From an uncultured Lachnospiraceae bacterium (lineage in GTDB: Bacteria; Bacillota; Clostridia; Lachnospirales; Lachnospiraceae), in NCBI GenBank assembly GCA_910579285.1, contig CAJTTT010000034.1, positions 1 to 15,144 of the forward strand: DNA of 15,144 nucleotides, read 5' to 3'. The notes beneath the pieces were generated by a model. It did not search any database. It was not told the DNA's origin and was given only the letters and a program-made list of their open reading frames with translations. Position numbers and translations under genes: made by a program. This document shows, piece after piece, positions 1-6,210 of the stretch (the stretch's first letter is position 1; the number at the start of each line of letters is the position of its first letter).

Positions 1-1
1 C

Positions 2-208
2 ATTATGAAGGATTTGCATCGGAGCGCAACGGTTTACAAGGCGGAGGGAGCTTACACCCACAAAGACCGGGTGGTGATACTGACAGTTATGGATCCCAAG
101 CAGGCTGTATTATTGGAGCGGCATATTCAAAGCGTAGATCCGGAGGCTTTTCTCATGGTGACCAAGAGCAGTGAGATTATGGGGAAGGGATTTAAGAGGT
201 ATATCTGA
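2..208 (+). CDS. YitT/DUF2179 family membrane protein, C-terminal fragment
   Basis: This is the 3' end of a gene that enters from the left edge; the reading frame is open to the window start and stops with TGA at 206-208. The visible 68 or so residues match the pattern of the cytoplasmic DUF2179 domain that closes YitT-family proteins: an ATVYKAEGAYTHKDR segment, then a beta strand with VVILTV, a helix, and a SVDPEAF segment near the end. Family members have an N-terminal multi-helix membrane domain, which would lie upstream, outside the window. Their physiological role is not established. The MATE gene begins 2 nt after the stop, so the two are probably co-transcribed. The ATG at 5 is an internal methionine, not a credible start, because the domain would lack its membrane half. 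Confidence 0.82.
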   Translation: MMKDLHRSATVYKAEGAYTHKDRVVILTVMDPKQAVLLERHIQSVDPEAFLMVTKSSEIMGKGFKRYI

Positions 209-210
209 CA

Positions 211-1554
211 ATGGCGGTACATGTAAAAAATATGACTACCGGGAAACCGGGAAAGCTGATTCTTGGCTTTTCCCTTTCCCTTGTGGCGGGCAATGTTTTT
301 CAGCAGTTATACACCGTAGTAGATACTATGGTGGTTGGAAAATATCTCGGGGTAAGCGCGCTGGCGGCGCTTGGCGCCTCGGATTGGCTGAACTGGCTGA
401 TGTTAGGGGTGATACAGGGCCTGACGCAGGGATTCGGCATCAGGATGGCGCAGGAGTTCGGTGCAGGGCGGACGGAAGATCTGAAGAGGAGCGTGGGAAG
501 CGCGGCGGTGCTTTCTATGGTTTCCGCCGTTGTACTGGCAGCGGCAGGACAGCTTTTTGCCAGGCCCGTGCTGATGCTTTTACAGACGCCCCAGGAGATC
601 ATCTCCTACACGCTTCTCTATCTGCGGATTATGTTTGCGGGTGTGCCCATTGTGATGCTGTATAATCTGCTGGCGTGTATTCTGCGCGCCCTGGGAGACA
701 GCAGGACGCCGTTAAATGCCATGATCGTCGCTTCCGTGACAAATATTGTGCTCGATTACCTCTTTGTACTGGGGTTTGGCTGGGGAATTGCGGGTGCGGC
801 GGCGGCTACGCTGATCGCGCAGGCGGTCTCTGGCGCGTTCTGTTTCTACCATATTAAAAGGATTGCCTTTCTGAAACTTGCACGGACGGATTTCCATTTA
901 CGGAGAGAGCTTTCCGCCAGACTGTTTATGCTTGGCCTGCCTATGGCCTTCCAGAATGGTATTATCGCCATCGGCGGCATGATCGTACAGTTTGTGGTGA
1001 ACGGGTATGGTGTGATTTTTATTGCGGGATTTACGGCGACAAATAAGCTCTACGGACTGCTGGAAATCGCGGGTACTTCATACGGCTACGCGATGGTGAC
1101 CTATGTGGGGCAGAACCTGGGAGCAGGCAGAAATGATCGGATTCGGAGCGGCATGCGGGCGGCTATGGGGATTGCCTTGGCAACATCCGCAATTATCGCG
1201 GGCTGTATGCTTCTTTTCGGAAAATATCTTTTGGGACTGTTTATTTCCGGGACGCCGGAAGTGGTGGAGCAGACCATGCGGATCGCCTACTTCTATCTGG
1301 CGGTTATGAGTGTCTGTCTGCCGGTTCTCTATGTACTGCATGTGACCAGATCAGCACTGCAGGGCATGGGAAATACCATTCTGCCGATGCTGTCCGGCAT
1401 AGCGGAATTTGTGATGCGTACCTTGTCGGTGATTGTTCTCCCCATGCTTCTTGGGGAAACAGGAATTTTCTTCGCGGAGATCGCGGCATGGCTCGGCGCG
1501 GATGTGGTGCTGGTGATCAGCTACTTTGCCCAGATGAGGAAACTGCAGGGATAA
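211..1554 (+). CDS. MATE family efflux transporter
   Basis: A 447-residue polytopic membrane protein of the MATE (multi antimicrobial extrusion) family, which exports cationic drugs, dyes or metabolites in exchange for Na+ or H+. The family signature is clear near the N-terminus: GNVFQQLYTVVDTMVVGKYLG at about residues 27-47, with the usual asparagine/glutamine cluster and aspartate in the first helix. A second pseudo-repeat starts near residue 240 (LGLPMAFQNGIIAIGGMIVQ). Hydrophobicity and length fit 12 membrane helices. The ATG at 211 is 2 nt after the YitT stop and has an AGAGG about 11 nt upstream. An ATG at 232 (MTTGKPGK) is also possible because many relatives begin there, but it has no Shine-Dalgarno. 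The substrate cannot be inferred from sequence. Confidence 0.92.
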   Translation: MAVHVKNMTTGKPGKLILGFSLSLVAGNVFQQLYTVVDTMVVGKYLGVSALAALGASDWLNWLMLGVIQGLTQGFGIRMAQEFGAGRTEDLKRSVGSAAVLSMVSAVVLAAAGQLFARPVLMLLQTPQEIISYTLLYLRIMFAGVPIVMLYNLLACILRALGDSRTPLNAMIVASVTNIVLDYLFVLGFGWGIAGAAAATLIAQAVSGAFCFYHIKRIAFLKLARTDFHLRRELSARLFMLGLPMAFQNGIIAIGGMIVQFVVNGYGVIFIAGFTATNKLYGLLEIAGTSYGYAMVTYVGQNLGAGRNDRIRSGMRAAMGIALATSAIIAGCMLLFGKYLLGLFISGTPEVVEQTMRIAYFYLAVMSVCLPVLYVLHVTRSALQGMGNTILPMLSGIAEFVMRTLSVIVLPMLLGETGIFFAEIAAWLGADVVLVISYFAQMRKLQG

Positions 1555-1561
1555 AGCGGCG

Positions 1562-1587
1562 GAGAATGCCGTGTTTCAGGCATTCTC
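1562..1587. terminator. Stem-loop in MATE/SDR convergent intergenic region
   Basis: A perfect 9-bp inverted repeat (GAGAATGCC at 1562-1570, GGCATTCTC at 1579-1587) with an 8-nt loop starts 8 nt after the MATE stop. There is no run of T residues behind either arm, so it is not a textbook intrinsic terminator. Its place between convergent genes suggests a role in transcript end formation or stability. Confidence 0.45.
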
Positions 1588-1590
1588 TCA

Positions 1591-1655
1591 CGCGAAACTT
1601 AGCACTTCTTGGCGGCCCGTCCTATGGCTGGACGTCATTAGAAGCACTTTTCGCG
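1591..1655. repeat. Imperfect long hairpin element, copy 1
   Basis: An imperfect hairpin between the MATE and SDR genes, ending just before the SDR stop. CGCGAAA (1591-1597) pairs with TTTCGCG (1649-1655), CTTCT (1605-1609) pairs with AGAAG (1640-1644), and an apical CGTCC/GGACG stem (1618-1622 and 1630-1634) has a 7-nt loop. It shares the patterns ACTTRGYRCTTCTT and TTAGAAGYACTT with the hairpin after trxB at 3524-3589, so the two look like members of one dispersed family. Confidence 0.55.
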
Positions 1656-1659
1656 TTTC

Positions 1660-2475
1660 TCACGTTTGCCACCCCCCGTCCAGGGTGATGACCTGGCCGG
1701 TCAGATAAGTGGGCGCGTTGACAATAGCGAGCAGAAGGGAAGCGACTTCCGATGCTTGACCAAATCGGTCAGCAGGTATTTCATCCTGCAAAGCACAACG
1801 CTCTTCCTCAGAAAAGCAGCGGTTCATGTCTGTGTCGATGACGCCGCAGGCGATGGCATTGACCTGAATGCCGCTTGGAGCCAGTTCCCTGGCAAGCGCT
1901 TTCGTGAAAGCGTTCACGCCGCCTTTGGAGGCAGAGTAGGCCACTTCCAGGGAGGCGCCCACATTTCCCCAGACGGAGGAAATATTGATGATCTGTCCGG
2001 CGTGGCGTCTTAACATTATGGGGATGGCCAGGCGGCAAGTATAGAACAGCGCGTTCAGATTGACGTTCATAAGTGAATGCCATTCTTCCGCTGTCATCTC
2101 GTGAAGCAGGCCGATATGGGAGACGCCGGCGTTGTTGACCAGAAGAGTCAGATTATCTATCTGCTGAAATACCTGATCGACGGCATGCATGTCTCCCATA
2201 TCCGCAATTATGGGCGTGCATGCGATGTGATAGGTTTCTGACAGATGATATGACAGGTCTGTCAGCTCCTTTTCGGAGTTTCGGCAGGTGAGATACAGAC
2301 GGTAGCCTTCTTCTGCCAGAGCCTCGGCGATGGCGCGGCCGATGCCCCGGGAAGCACCTGTGACGAGGGCGGACCGTGGAATGGGATTCGCAGCGGCGGC
2401 AGATGTATTTCTATATTGGTTTACCGTGGGCGTGTCATTCTGTTTTTTCATCATATTACAATCCATTCTTTTCAA
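1660..2475 (-). CDS. Short-chain dehydrogenase/reductase (FabG-like)
   Basis: A 271-residue classical SDR, an NAD(P)(H)-dependent oxidoreductase of the 3-oxoacyl-ACP reductase type. The Rossmann motif TGASRGIG is at 39-46, NNAG at 114-117, the active-site serine at about 167 (NISSVWG), and YSASK at 180-184 supplies the catalytic Tyr180 and Lys184; Asn139 completes the tetrad. The C-terminus ends in the usual YLTGQVITLDGGW. About 34 residues precede the first beta strand, where FabG proteins normally have 5-8. No internal start lies between the ATG cluster at residues 1-9 and the motif, and none of these ATGs has a good Shine-Dalgarno. The gene is alone on its strand, away from any fatty-acid synthesis cluster, so the true substrate is open. 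Confidence 0.88.
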   Translation of the reverse strand: MKRMDCNMMKKQNDTPTVNQYRNTSAAAANPIPRSALVTGASRGIGRAIAEALAEEGYRLYLTCRNSEKELTDLSYHLSETYHIACTPIIADMGDMHAVDQVFQQIDNLTLLVNNAGVSHIGLLHEMTAEEWHSLMNVNLNALFYTCRLAIPIMLRRHAGQIINISSVWGNVGASLEVAYSASKGGVNAFTKALARELAPSGIQVNAIACGVIDTDMNRCFSEEERCALQDEIPADRFGQASEVASLLLAIVNAPTYLTGQVITLDGGWQT

Positions 2476-2602
2476 ATTTTTACTTTTCTAAATAAATAAG
2501 ATAACAAAAGGAGTATACTACAAAAGACAGGGAATGTCACTCAAAGGGAAACTCTGCATGCGGGGTATGAACTTTTAGCAGGAGGAAAGGAGTGCGGCAG
2601 TT

Positions 2603-3514
2603 ATGTATGATCTTATTATTGTTGGAGCGGGGCCGGCGGGCTTGTCGGCGGCAGTCTACGGCAGGCGTGCGGGCCTGGATTTAATTGTGATAGAACAGAC
2701 GCCGATGGGCGGCGGCCAGGTGGTGGATACTTATGAGGTGGATAATTATCTGGGAATGCCGGGAATCAACGGCTTCGAGCTCGGGCAGAAGTTCCGCAGT
2801 CATGCAGACGGGCTTGGCGCGGTATTTAAGAGCGGCAGGGTTACGGCGGTCAGGGACGAGGGAGAGAGAAAGATCGTGGAAACGGCAGACGGCGCGTCCT
2901 ATGAGGCGCGGACGCTGATCCTTGCAGGCGGTGCGGAGCATGCGAAGCTTGGCGTGCCGGGAGAGGAGGAGTACAGAGGGCAGGGTGTGTCTTACTGTGC
3001 GACCTGTGACGGCGCTTTCTTTAAGAAGAGAGATGTGGCGGTCGTTGGCGGAGGCGATGTGGCGGTGGAGGACGCCGTCTATCTGTCACGATTCTGTAAC
3101 AAGGTGTATCTGATCCACAGGCGGGACAGTCTGCGGGCGGCAAAAAGTTTACAGGAAAAACTGTTTTCCTGTGAAAATGCAGAAATTATCTGGAACAGTA
3201 CCCTGCAGAGAATCAAGGGGACCGATCTGGTGGAGGGAATAAGCATCCGGCAAAACGGGGAGGACACAGAGCGGGAACTTGCGGTGGAGGGCGTCTTTCT
3301 TGCGGTTGGCATGCGTCCCAATACAGAGATCTACCGCGGGACGGTGGCCTGCGATGAGCGCGGCTATCTCCTTGCAGGGGAGGACTGCGCAACCAGCGTT
3401 CCGGGTATTTTTGCCGCGGGGGATATCCGCACAAAGGCGCTCCGCCAGATCGTAACTGCGGTGTCCGATGGAGCGTGCGCGGTAGCGTCGGCGGCGCAGT
3501 ACCTGCGTTTATGA
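2603..3514 (+). CDS. trxB: Thioredoxin-disulfide reductase
   Basis: A 303-residue low-molecular-weight flavoprotein reductase. It transfers electrons from NADPH through FAD and a redox-active disulfide to thioredoxin. The FAD-binding GAGPAG is at residues 8-13, the CATC active-site disulfide at 132-135, the nucleotide-binding VVGGGDVAVEDA at 147-158, the HRRDSLR motif at 172-178 that reads the NADPH 2'-phosphate, and the C-terminal FAD-contact AAGDI at 271-275. Length and motif order are normal. The start has AGGAGGAAAGGAG about 10-20 nt upstream (2580-2592). No thioredoxin gene is adjacent, and the gene diverges from the SDR across about 127 bp in which I found no convincing -35/-10 pair. 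HRRD and CATC argue against the ferredoxin-type or NADH-AhpF relatives. Confidence 0.93.
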   Translation: MYDLIIVGAGPAGLSAAVYGRRAGLDLIVIEQTPMGGGQVVDTYEVDNYLGMPGINGFELGQKFRSHADGLGAVFKSGRVTAVRDEGERKIVETADGASYEARTLILAGGAEHAKLGVPGEEEYRGQGVSYCATCDGAFFKKRDVAVVGGGDVAVEDAVYLSRFCNKVYLIHRRDSLRAAKSLQEKLFSCENAEIIWNSTLQRIKGTDLVEGISIRQNGEDTERELAVEGVFLAVGMRPNTEIYRGTVACDERGYLLAGEDCATSVPGIFAAGDIRTKALRQIVTAVSDGACAVASAAQYLRL

Positions 3515-3523
3515 CCTTTATCT

Positions 3524-3589
3524 GTGTGAGACTTGGTGCTTCTTATCGAAGCAGCTTTTGCTGCTGAGCTTTAGAAGTACTTCTCACAC
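3524..3589. repeat. Long hairpin element, copy 2, after trxB
   Basis: A 66-nt near-palindrome starting 10 nt after the trxB stop. GTGTGAGA (3524-3531) pairs with TCTCACAC (3582-3589), CTTCT (3539-3543) with AGAAG (3573-3577), and GCAGC (3551-3555) with GCTGC (3560-3564) around a TTTT loop. No U-tract follows directly. It could end the trxB transcript or protect its 3' end. It shares its sequence pattern with the element at 1591-1655. Confidence 0.6.
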
Positions 3590-3617
3590 TGTTACAAAAA
3601 TATTACGAAGCTGTAAT
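3590..3617. promoter_or_regulatory. Candidate upstream WalR (YycF) half-site array
   Basis: Three hexamers close to TGTWAH lie at exact 11-bp steps: TGTTAC (3590), TATTAC (3601, one mismatch) and TGTAAT (3612). The WalR consensus is two TGTWAH hexamers separated by 5 nt. The array is about 120 bp upstream of the -35 box of the NlpC/P60 gene. The assignment is inferred from sequence match only. Confidence 0.35.
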
Positions 3618-3738
3618 AGGTAAATTGTGCCATGATTTGACTGAAATATTTCGCCTTAAACACCGAAAAACCGGGCTTTTTGAGAGAAAAACACAATAAC
3701 TTGCGTATCAGTTTGCGCTTTGATGGTAGATGATGTGG

Positions 3739-3767
3739 TTGACAAAGCGTTAATTCAATGCTATATT
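3739..3767 (+). promoter_or_regulatory. Strong sigma-A promoter of the NlpC/P60 gene
   Basis: A perfect -35 box TTGACA (3739-3744), a 17-bp spacer and a -10 box TATATT (3762-3767). Transcription should start near 3774, which leaves a leader of about 36 nt before the ATG at 3810. This also rules out a translation start upstream at 3720. Confidence 0.85.
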
Positions 3768-3776
3768 AGAGCCAGA

Positions 3777-3793
3777 TGTAACAATTCTGTAAC
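3777..3793 (+). promoter_or_regulatory. Candidate WalR (YycF) box at the transcription start
   Basis: TGTAAC (3777-3782), 5 nt, TGTAAC (3788-3793): an exact match to the WalR consensus TGTWAH-N5-TGTWAH. WalR controls peptidoglycan hydrolase genes in Bacillus and relatives, and this site precedes such a gene. It overlaps the predicted transcription start, a position more typical of repression than activation. Confidence 0.5.
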
Positions 3794-3809
3794 AAATGAG
3801 GTGTTTTTT

Positions 3810-5153
3810 ATGAACAAAAACAGACTTAAATGGACAGCATGTGCACTGGCTGCAGTAGTTGGATTTACCAGTACGGGACTTGAGGCGGAAGCCACGGGAA
3901 ATGTGGGAAGCGTTCTGCCTTCGGCCGGCATAGAGTTTTCTCTGCAGGATGGGGATAAGTCCACTGCGCTGTCTGCTTTGAAGGAAGAATCCGATAAAGA
4001 GGCGGCGGAGCAGGAAGAATACAACAGGGAGAATGCTTCCGATGTAGAGAATGAAGGCATCAGCGTAGGCAGCATTCAGCTTGGCGGGTTCTCCGATCTT
4101 GCCAGCACTTCCGATAAGGTGAGCAAGGCTCCCGAAAAAAAGATAGAAGATACGATTGTAGTCAGCGAGGGCTACACCAGGGATCTGAAGGCGGCGGCGG
4201 GAAGCGGCCTGTCTGAGGAAGAGGAAAGCTTTAAGAATCTGGTTATCGCGAAAGTAAATGATTATGTAAATGTGCGTGACATTCCGAGCGAAGACGGTGA
4301 GATTGTCGGTAAGCTTTACAACAAATCCGTCGGCAGCTTTATCGAGGAGGAGGACGGCTGGTATAAGATCAGCTCCGGTTCCGTTGAGGGATATGTGAAG
4401 GGCGAGTATTGCGTGACAGGTGACGCAGCCGTTGATTATGCGAAGGAAGTGGGAACCCGTATTGCAACCGTTACGACCACGACGCTGAAGGTGCGTGAGA
4501 AACCCGGTCTGGATGAGACGGTTCTCGGTCTTGTTCCAAATGAGGATGAACTGATCGTCACAGAGGAAATGGACGGCTGGGTTAAGGTTAATATCGAGGA
4601 AGGTGACGGTTACGTTTCGATGGATTACGTTACCCTTTCCACAGAGTTTGTGAAGGCTGAGTCGGTAGCCGAGGAGAAGGCGAGACTTGCCAAGGAGGAA
4701 GAGGCGAGAAAGGCAGCGCAGGCTGCGGCCAGAAAGAAAACGTCAGAAAATGCAGCATCCGGCGGCAAGACCGAGGAGGGCGGCAAGACATACGCGAACC
4801 CGACCGGAAGTACGGGAGCCGATGTGGTACAGTTTGCAAAGCAGTTTGTGGGTAATCCCTATGTGTACGGCGGCACCAGTCTGACAAACGGTGCGGACTG
4901 TTCCGGTTTTGTTATGAGTGTATATAAGAACTTTGGCGTCAATCTGCCCCACTCTTCAGCGGCGGACAGAAGCGTAGGCGCGGCAGTTAACGGTTTGGAA
5001 AATGCACAGCCCGGCGATATCATCTGTTATTCGGGTCATGTGGGAATTTATGCGGGCAACGGTCAGATCGTGCACGCATCCACATCCAAAACGGGTATCA
5101 TTGTATCCAGCGCAACCTACCGTTCCATTCTTTCTATCAGAAGAATCCTGTAA
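3810..5153 (+). CDS. Secreted SH3–NlpC/P60 (C40) peptidoglycan endopeptidase
   Basis: A 447-residue exported cell-wall hydrolase that should cut stem peptides of peptidoglycan. Domains in order: a signal peptide (about 1-28, positive NKNRLK start, hydrophobic core, Ala-rich end); an acidic, Ser-rich segment (about 30-140); two bacterial SH3 domains (about 144-204 and 217-276, each with a VNVR/LKVR and DGW pattern) expected to bind the wall; a Lys/Glu/Ala-rich coiled linker (about 280-330); and the NlpC/P60 catalytic domain (336-447). Catalytic Cys364 sits in DCSGF, His410 in GHVGIY and a second His422 in VHAS, so the enzyme appears intact. The ATG at 3810 is chosen because GAGGTG lies 6 nt upstream, the signal peptide follows at once, and the frame's earlier ATG lies upstream of the promoter. 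A terminator follows, so the gene is monocistronic. Confidence 0.93.
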   Translation: MNKNRLKWTACALAAVVGFTSTGLEAEATGNVGSVLPSAGIEFSLQDGDKSTALSALKEESDKEAAEQEEYNRENASDVENEGISVGSIQLGGFSDLASTSDKVSKAPEKKIEDTIVVSEGYTRDLKAAAGSGLSEEEESFKNLVIAKVNDYVNVRDIPSEDGEIVGKLYNKSVGSFIEEEDGWYKISSGSVEGYVKGEYCVTGDAAVDYAKEVGTRIATVTTTTLKVREKPGLDETVLGLVPNEDELIVTEEMDGWVKVNIEEGDGYVSMDYVTLSTEFVKAESVAEEKARLAKEEEARKAAQAAARKKTSENAASGGKTEEGGKTYANPTGSTGADVVQFAKQFVGNPYVYGGTSLTNGADCSGFVMSVYKNFGVNLPHSSAADRSVGAAVNGLENAQPGDIICYSGHVGIYAGNGQIVHASTSKTGIIVSSATYRSILSIRRIL

Positions 5154-5191
5154 TAAGAGGAGCGGCACAGAAACAGAAAGCAGGCAATATA

Positions 5192-5232
5192 GGGAGACGG
5201 TTCAGACAAGAACCGCCTCCCGTTTCTATTTT
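5192..5232 (+). terminator. Intrinsic terminator of the NlpC/P60 gene
   Basis: GGGAGACGGTT (5192-5202) pairs with AACCGCCTCCC (5211-5221) with one internal A/C mismatch and an 8-nt loop. The stem is followed by the T-rich tail GTTTCTATTTT. It lies 38 nt after the stop codon. Confidence 0.88.
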
Positions 5233-5371
5233 GCGGCGGCAGGAAGGGCACAGCGCCTTTGTCAGTGCGGTTATGAGCATGTCATTTTGAGGGATGGCAG
5301 AACCCCGGTTTTATCTACATTGCACAAAGATATAGGGAAATAAAGAATGACAAATATAAGCGGAAGGCGGG
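5233..5371. other. Non-coding stretch between terminator and DnaA-box cluster
   Basis: No credible gene is seen here. An open frame runs through to 5343 but overlaps the NlpC/P60 gene and terminator and has no plausible start. One DnaA-box-like nonamer TTATCTACA is at 5311-5319, one mismatch from TTATCCACA. The rest shows no structure I could support. Confidence 0.5.
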
Positions 5372-5442
5372 TTATACACATAAAAAACGCAGGGGTTAGG
5401 CATAAAATGGTGTTATACACGGATTTATCCACAGTATCCACA
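5372..5442 (+). promoter_or_regulatory. Cluster of DnaA-box-like nonamers upstream of hpf
   Basis: Four nonamers in one orientation match or nearly match the DnaA box TTATNCACA: TTATACACA (5372-5380, match), TTATACACG (5413-5421, one mismatch), TTATCCACA (5425-5433, perfect) and GTATCCACA (5434-5442, one mismatch). The last two abut. The cluster lies 105-240 bp upstream of the hpf starts. No dnaA or dnaN gene is nearby, so an origin is unlikely; a DnaA-titration or DnaA-regulated promoter region is the more likely reading. Confidence 0.55.
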
Positions 5443-5485
5443 ACTTTTTGACCGGGTCGATCATTTCATTTATGGAAACCGAAGG

Positions 5486-5513
5486 AACGTACGTTTTGTG
5501 AATTTCCTATAAT
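5486..5513 (+). promoter_or_regulatory. Possible hpf promoter with overlapping palindrome
   Basis: A perfect -10 box TATAAT is at 5508-5513, but no TTGACA-like -35 stands 17 bp upstream. Instead the -35 position is covered by a perfect 10-bp palindrome AACGTACGTT (5486-5495), which could be an operator for an activator or repressor. A second candidate promoter lies downstream (5527-5556). Confidence 0.4.
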
Positions 5514-5526
5514 TGGGAGCAAATTG

Positions 5527-5556
5527 TTGCAATAAAGGAGGCAGATATGCTATACT
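5527..5556 (+). promoter_or_regulatory. Second possible hpf promoter
   Basis: TTGCAA (5527-5532), an 18-bp spacer and TATACT (5551-5556). If used, the transcript would start near 5563, downstream of the ATG at 5547, so only the start at 5613 could be translated from it. Confidence 0.35.
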
Positions 5557-5612
5557 GTTCACAAAGCTTGAACATTGCAGCTTATTACTCCAATTGGAAG
5601 GGGATGAGTGAG

Positions 5613-6140
5613 ATGAAGTTTAATATTGTCGGAAAAAATATCGAGGTAACAGAGGGATTACGGGCAGCGGTGGAGGACAAGATCGGTAAGCTGGAGAAGT
5701 TTTTTACCGAGGATACAGAAGTGCATGTTACGCTCAGCGTGGAGAAGGATCGCCAGAAGATCGAAGTGACGATTCCTGTGAAGGGGAATATCATCCGTTC
5801 CGAGCAGGTCAGCAGCGATATGTATGTGTCGATTGATCTGGTTGAGGAGATTATCGAGAGACAGCTTAAAAAGTATAAAAACAAGCTGGTAGATAAGAAA
5901 CAGGGGTCGGGCTTTTTCCGGCAGGAGTTTATCGAGAAGGATTACATGGATGAGGAGGAAGTGCAGATTATCCGCACGAAGAAGTTTGACATCAAGCCCA
6001 TGTATCCGGAGGATGCCTGCGTGCAGATGGAGCTTCTCGGCCATAGCTTTTTCGTATTCTGTAACGCAGAGACGGATCAGGTGAACGTGGTTTATAAGAG
6101 AAAGGGAAATACCTACGGGCTGATTGAGCCTGAGAATTGA
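5613..6140 (+). CDS. hpf: Long-form ribosome hibernation promoting factor
   Basis: A 175-residue HPF/RaiA (YvyD) family protein. It binds the small ribosomal subunit at the decoding region and, in its long form, joins two ribosomes into inactive 100S dimers in slow-growing or stressed cells. The N-terminal ribosome-binding domain spans about 1-100 (MKFNIVGKNIEVTEGLR, then VEKDRQKIEVTIP). The C-terminal dimerisation domain is about 115-172 (VRIIRT-like VQIIRTKKFDIKPMYPEDA to KRKGNTYGLIEPE). I chose ATG 5613 because the family begins MKF/MKI and GGAAGGGG lies 9 nt upstream. An in-frame ATG at 5547 with an excellent AGGAGG 5 nt upstream would add 22 residues not typical of the family, and is a real alternative. 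A terminator follows; secA, a common neighbour, is absent. Confidence 0.93.
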   Translation: MKFNIVGKNIEVTEGLRAAVEDKIGKLEKFFTEDTEVHVTLSVEKDRQKIEVTIPVKGNIIRSEQVSSDMYVSIDLVEEIIERQLKKYKNKLVDKKQGSGFFRQEFIEKDYMDEEEVQIIRTKKFDIKPMYPEDACVQMELLGHSFFVFCNAETDQVNVVYKRKGNTYGLIEPEN

Positions 6141-6166
6141 GAAACAGTTACACAGGAACAGACTAC

Positions 6167-6192
6167 GGCAGGGCAGAGCGATCTACCCTGCC
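6167..6192. terminator. Bidirectional-type terminator between hpf and small minus-strand gene
   Basis: GGCAGGG (6167-6173) pairs with CCCTGCC (6186-6192). Inside, AGA/TCT can pair around a GCGA loop, a GNRA-type tetraloop. ATTGCTTTTG follows on the plus strand. It sits between convergent genes, 26 nt after hpf. Confidence 0.7.
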
Positions 6193-6210
6193 ATTGCTTT
6201 TGCCGAAAAG

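Noticed and set aside
171..665. 164-residue plus-strand frame overlapping the MATE gene
   Set aside because: It is a frame-shifted shadow, Arg/Gly-rich, with no family pattern; the MATE frame has clear membrane helices.
2534..2578. 14-codon open frame (MSLKGKLCMRGMNF) before trxB
   Set aside because: The ribosome site is poor and there is no amino-acid run of attenuator type; probably chance.
3720..3809. 30-codon N-terminal extension of the NlpC/P60 protein
   Set aside because: Its ATG lies upstream of the -35/-10 promoter and before the WalR-type box; the signal peptide starts at 3810 with a proper ribosome site.
5311..5442. Replication origin (oriC)
   Set aside because: DnaA-box-like sites are present, but no dnaA/dnaN neighbours, no clear AT-rich unwinding repeats, and all boxes share one orientation; a secondary DnaA-box cluster is more likely.
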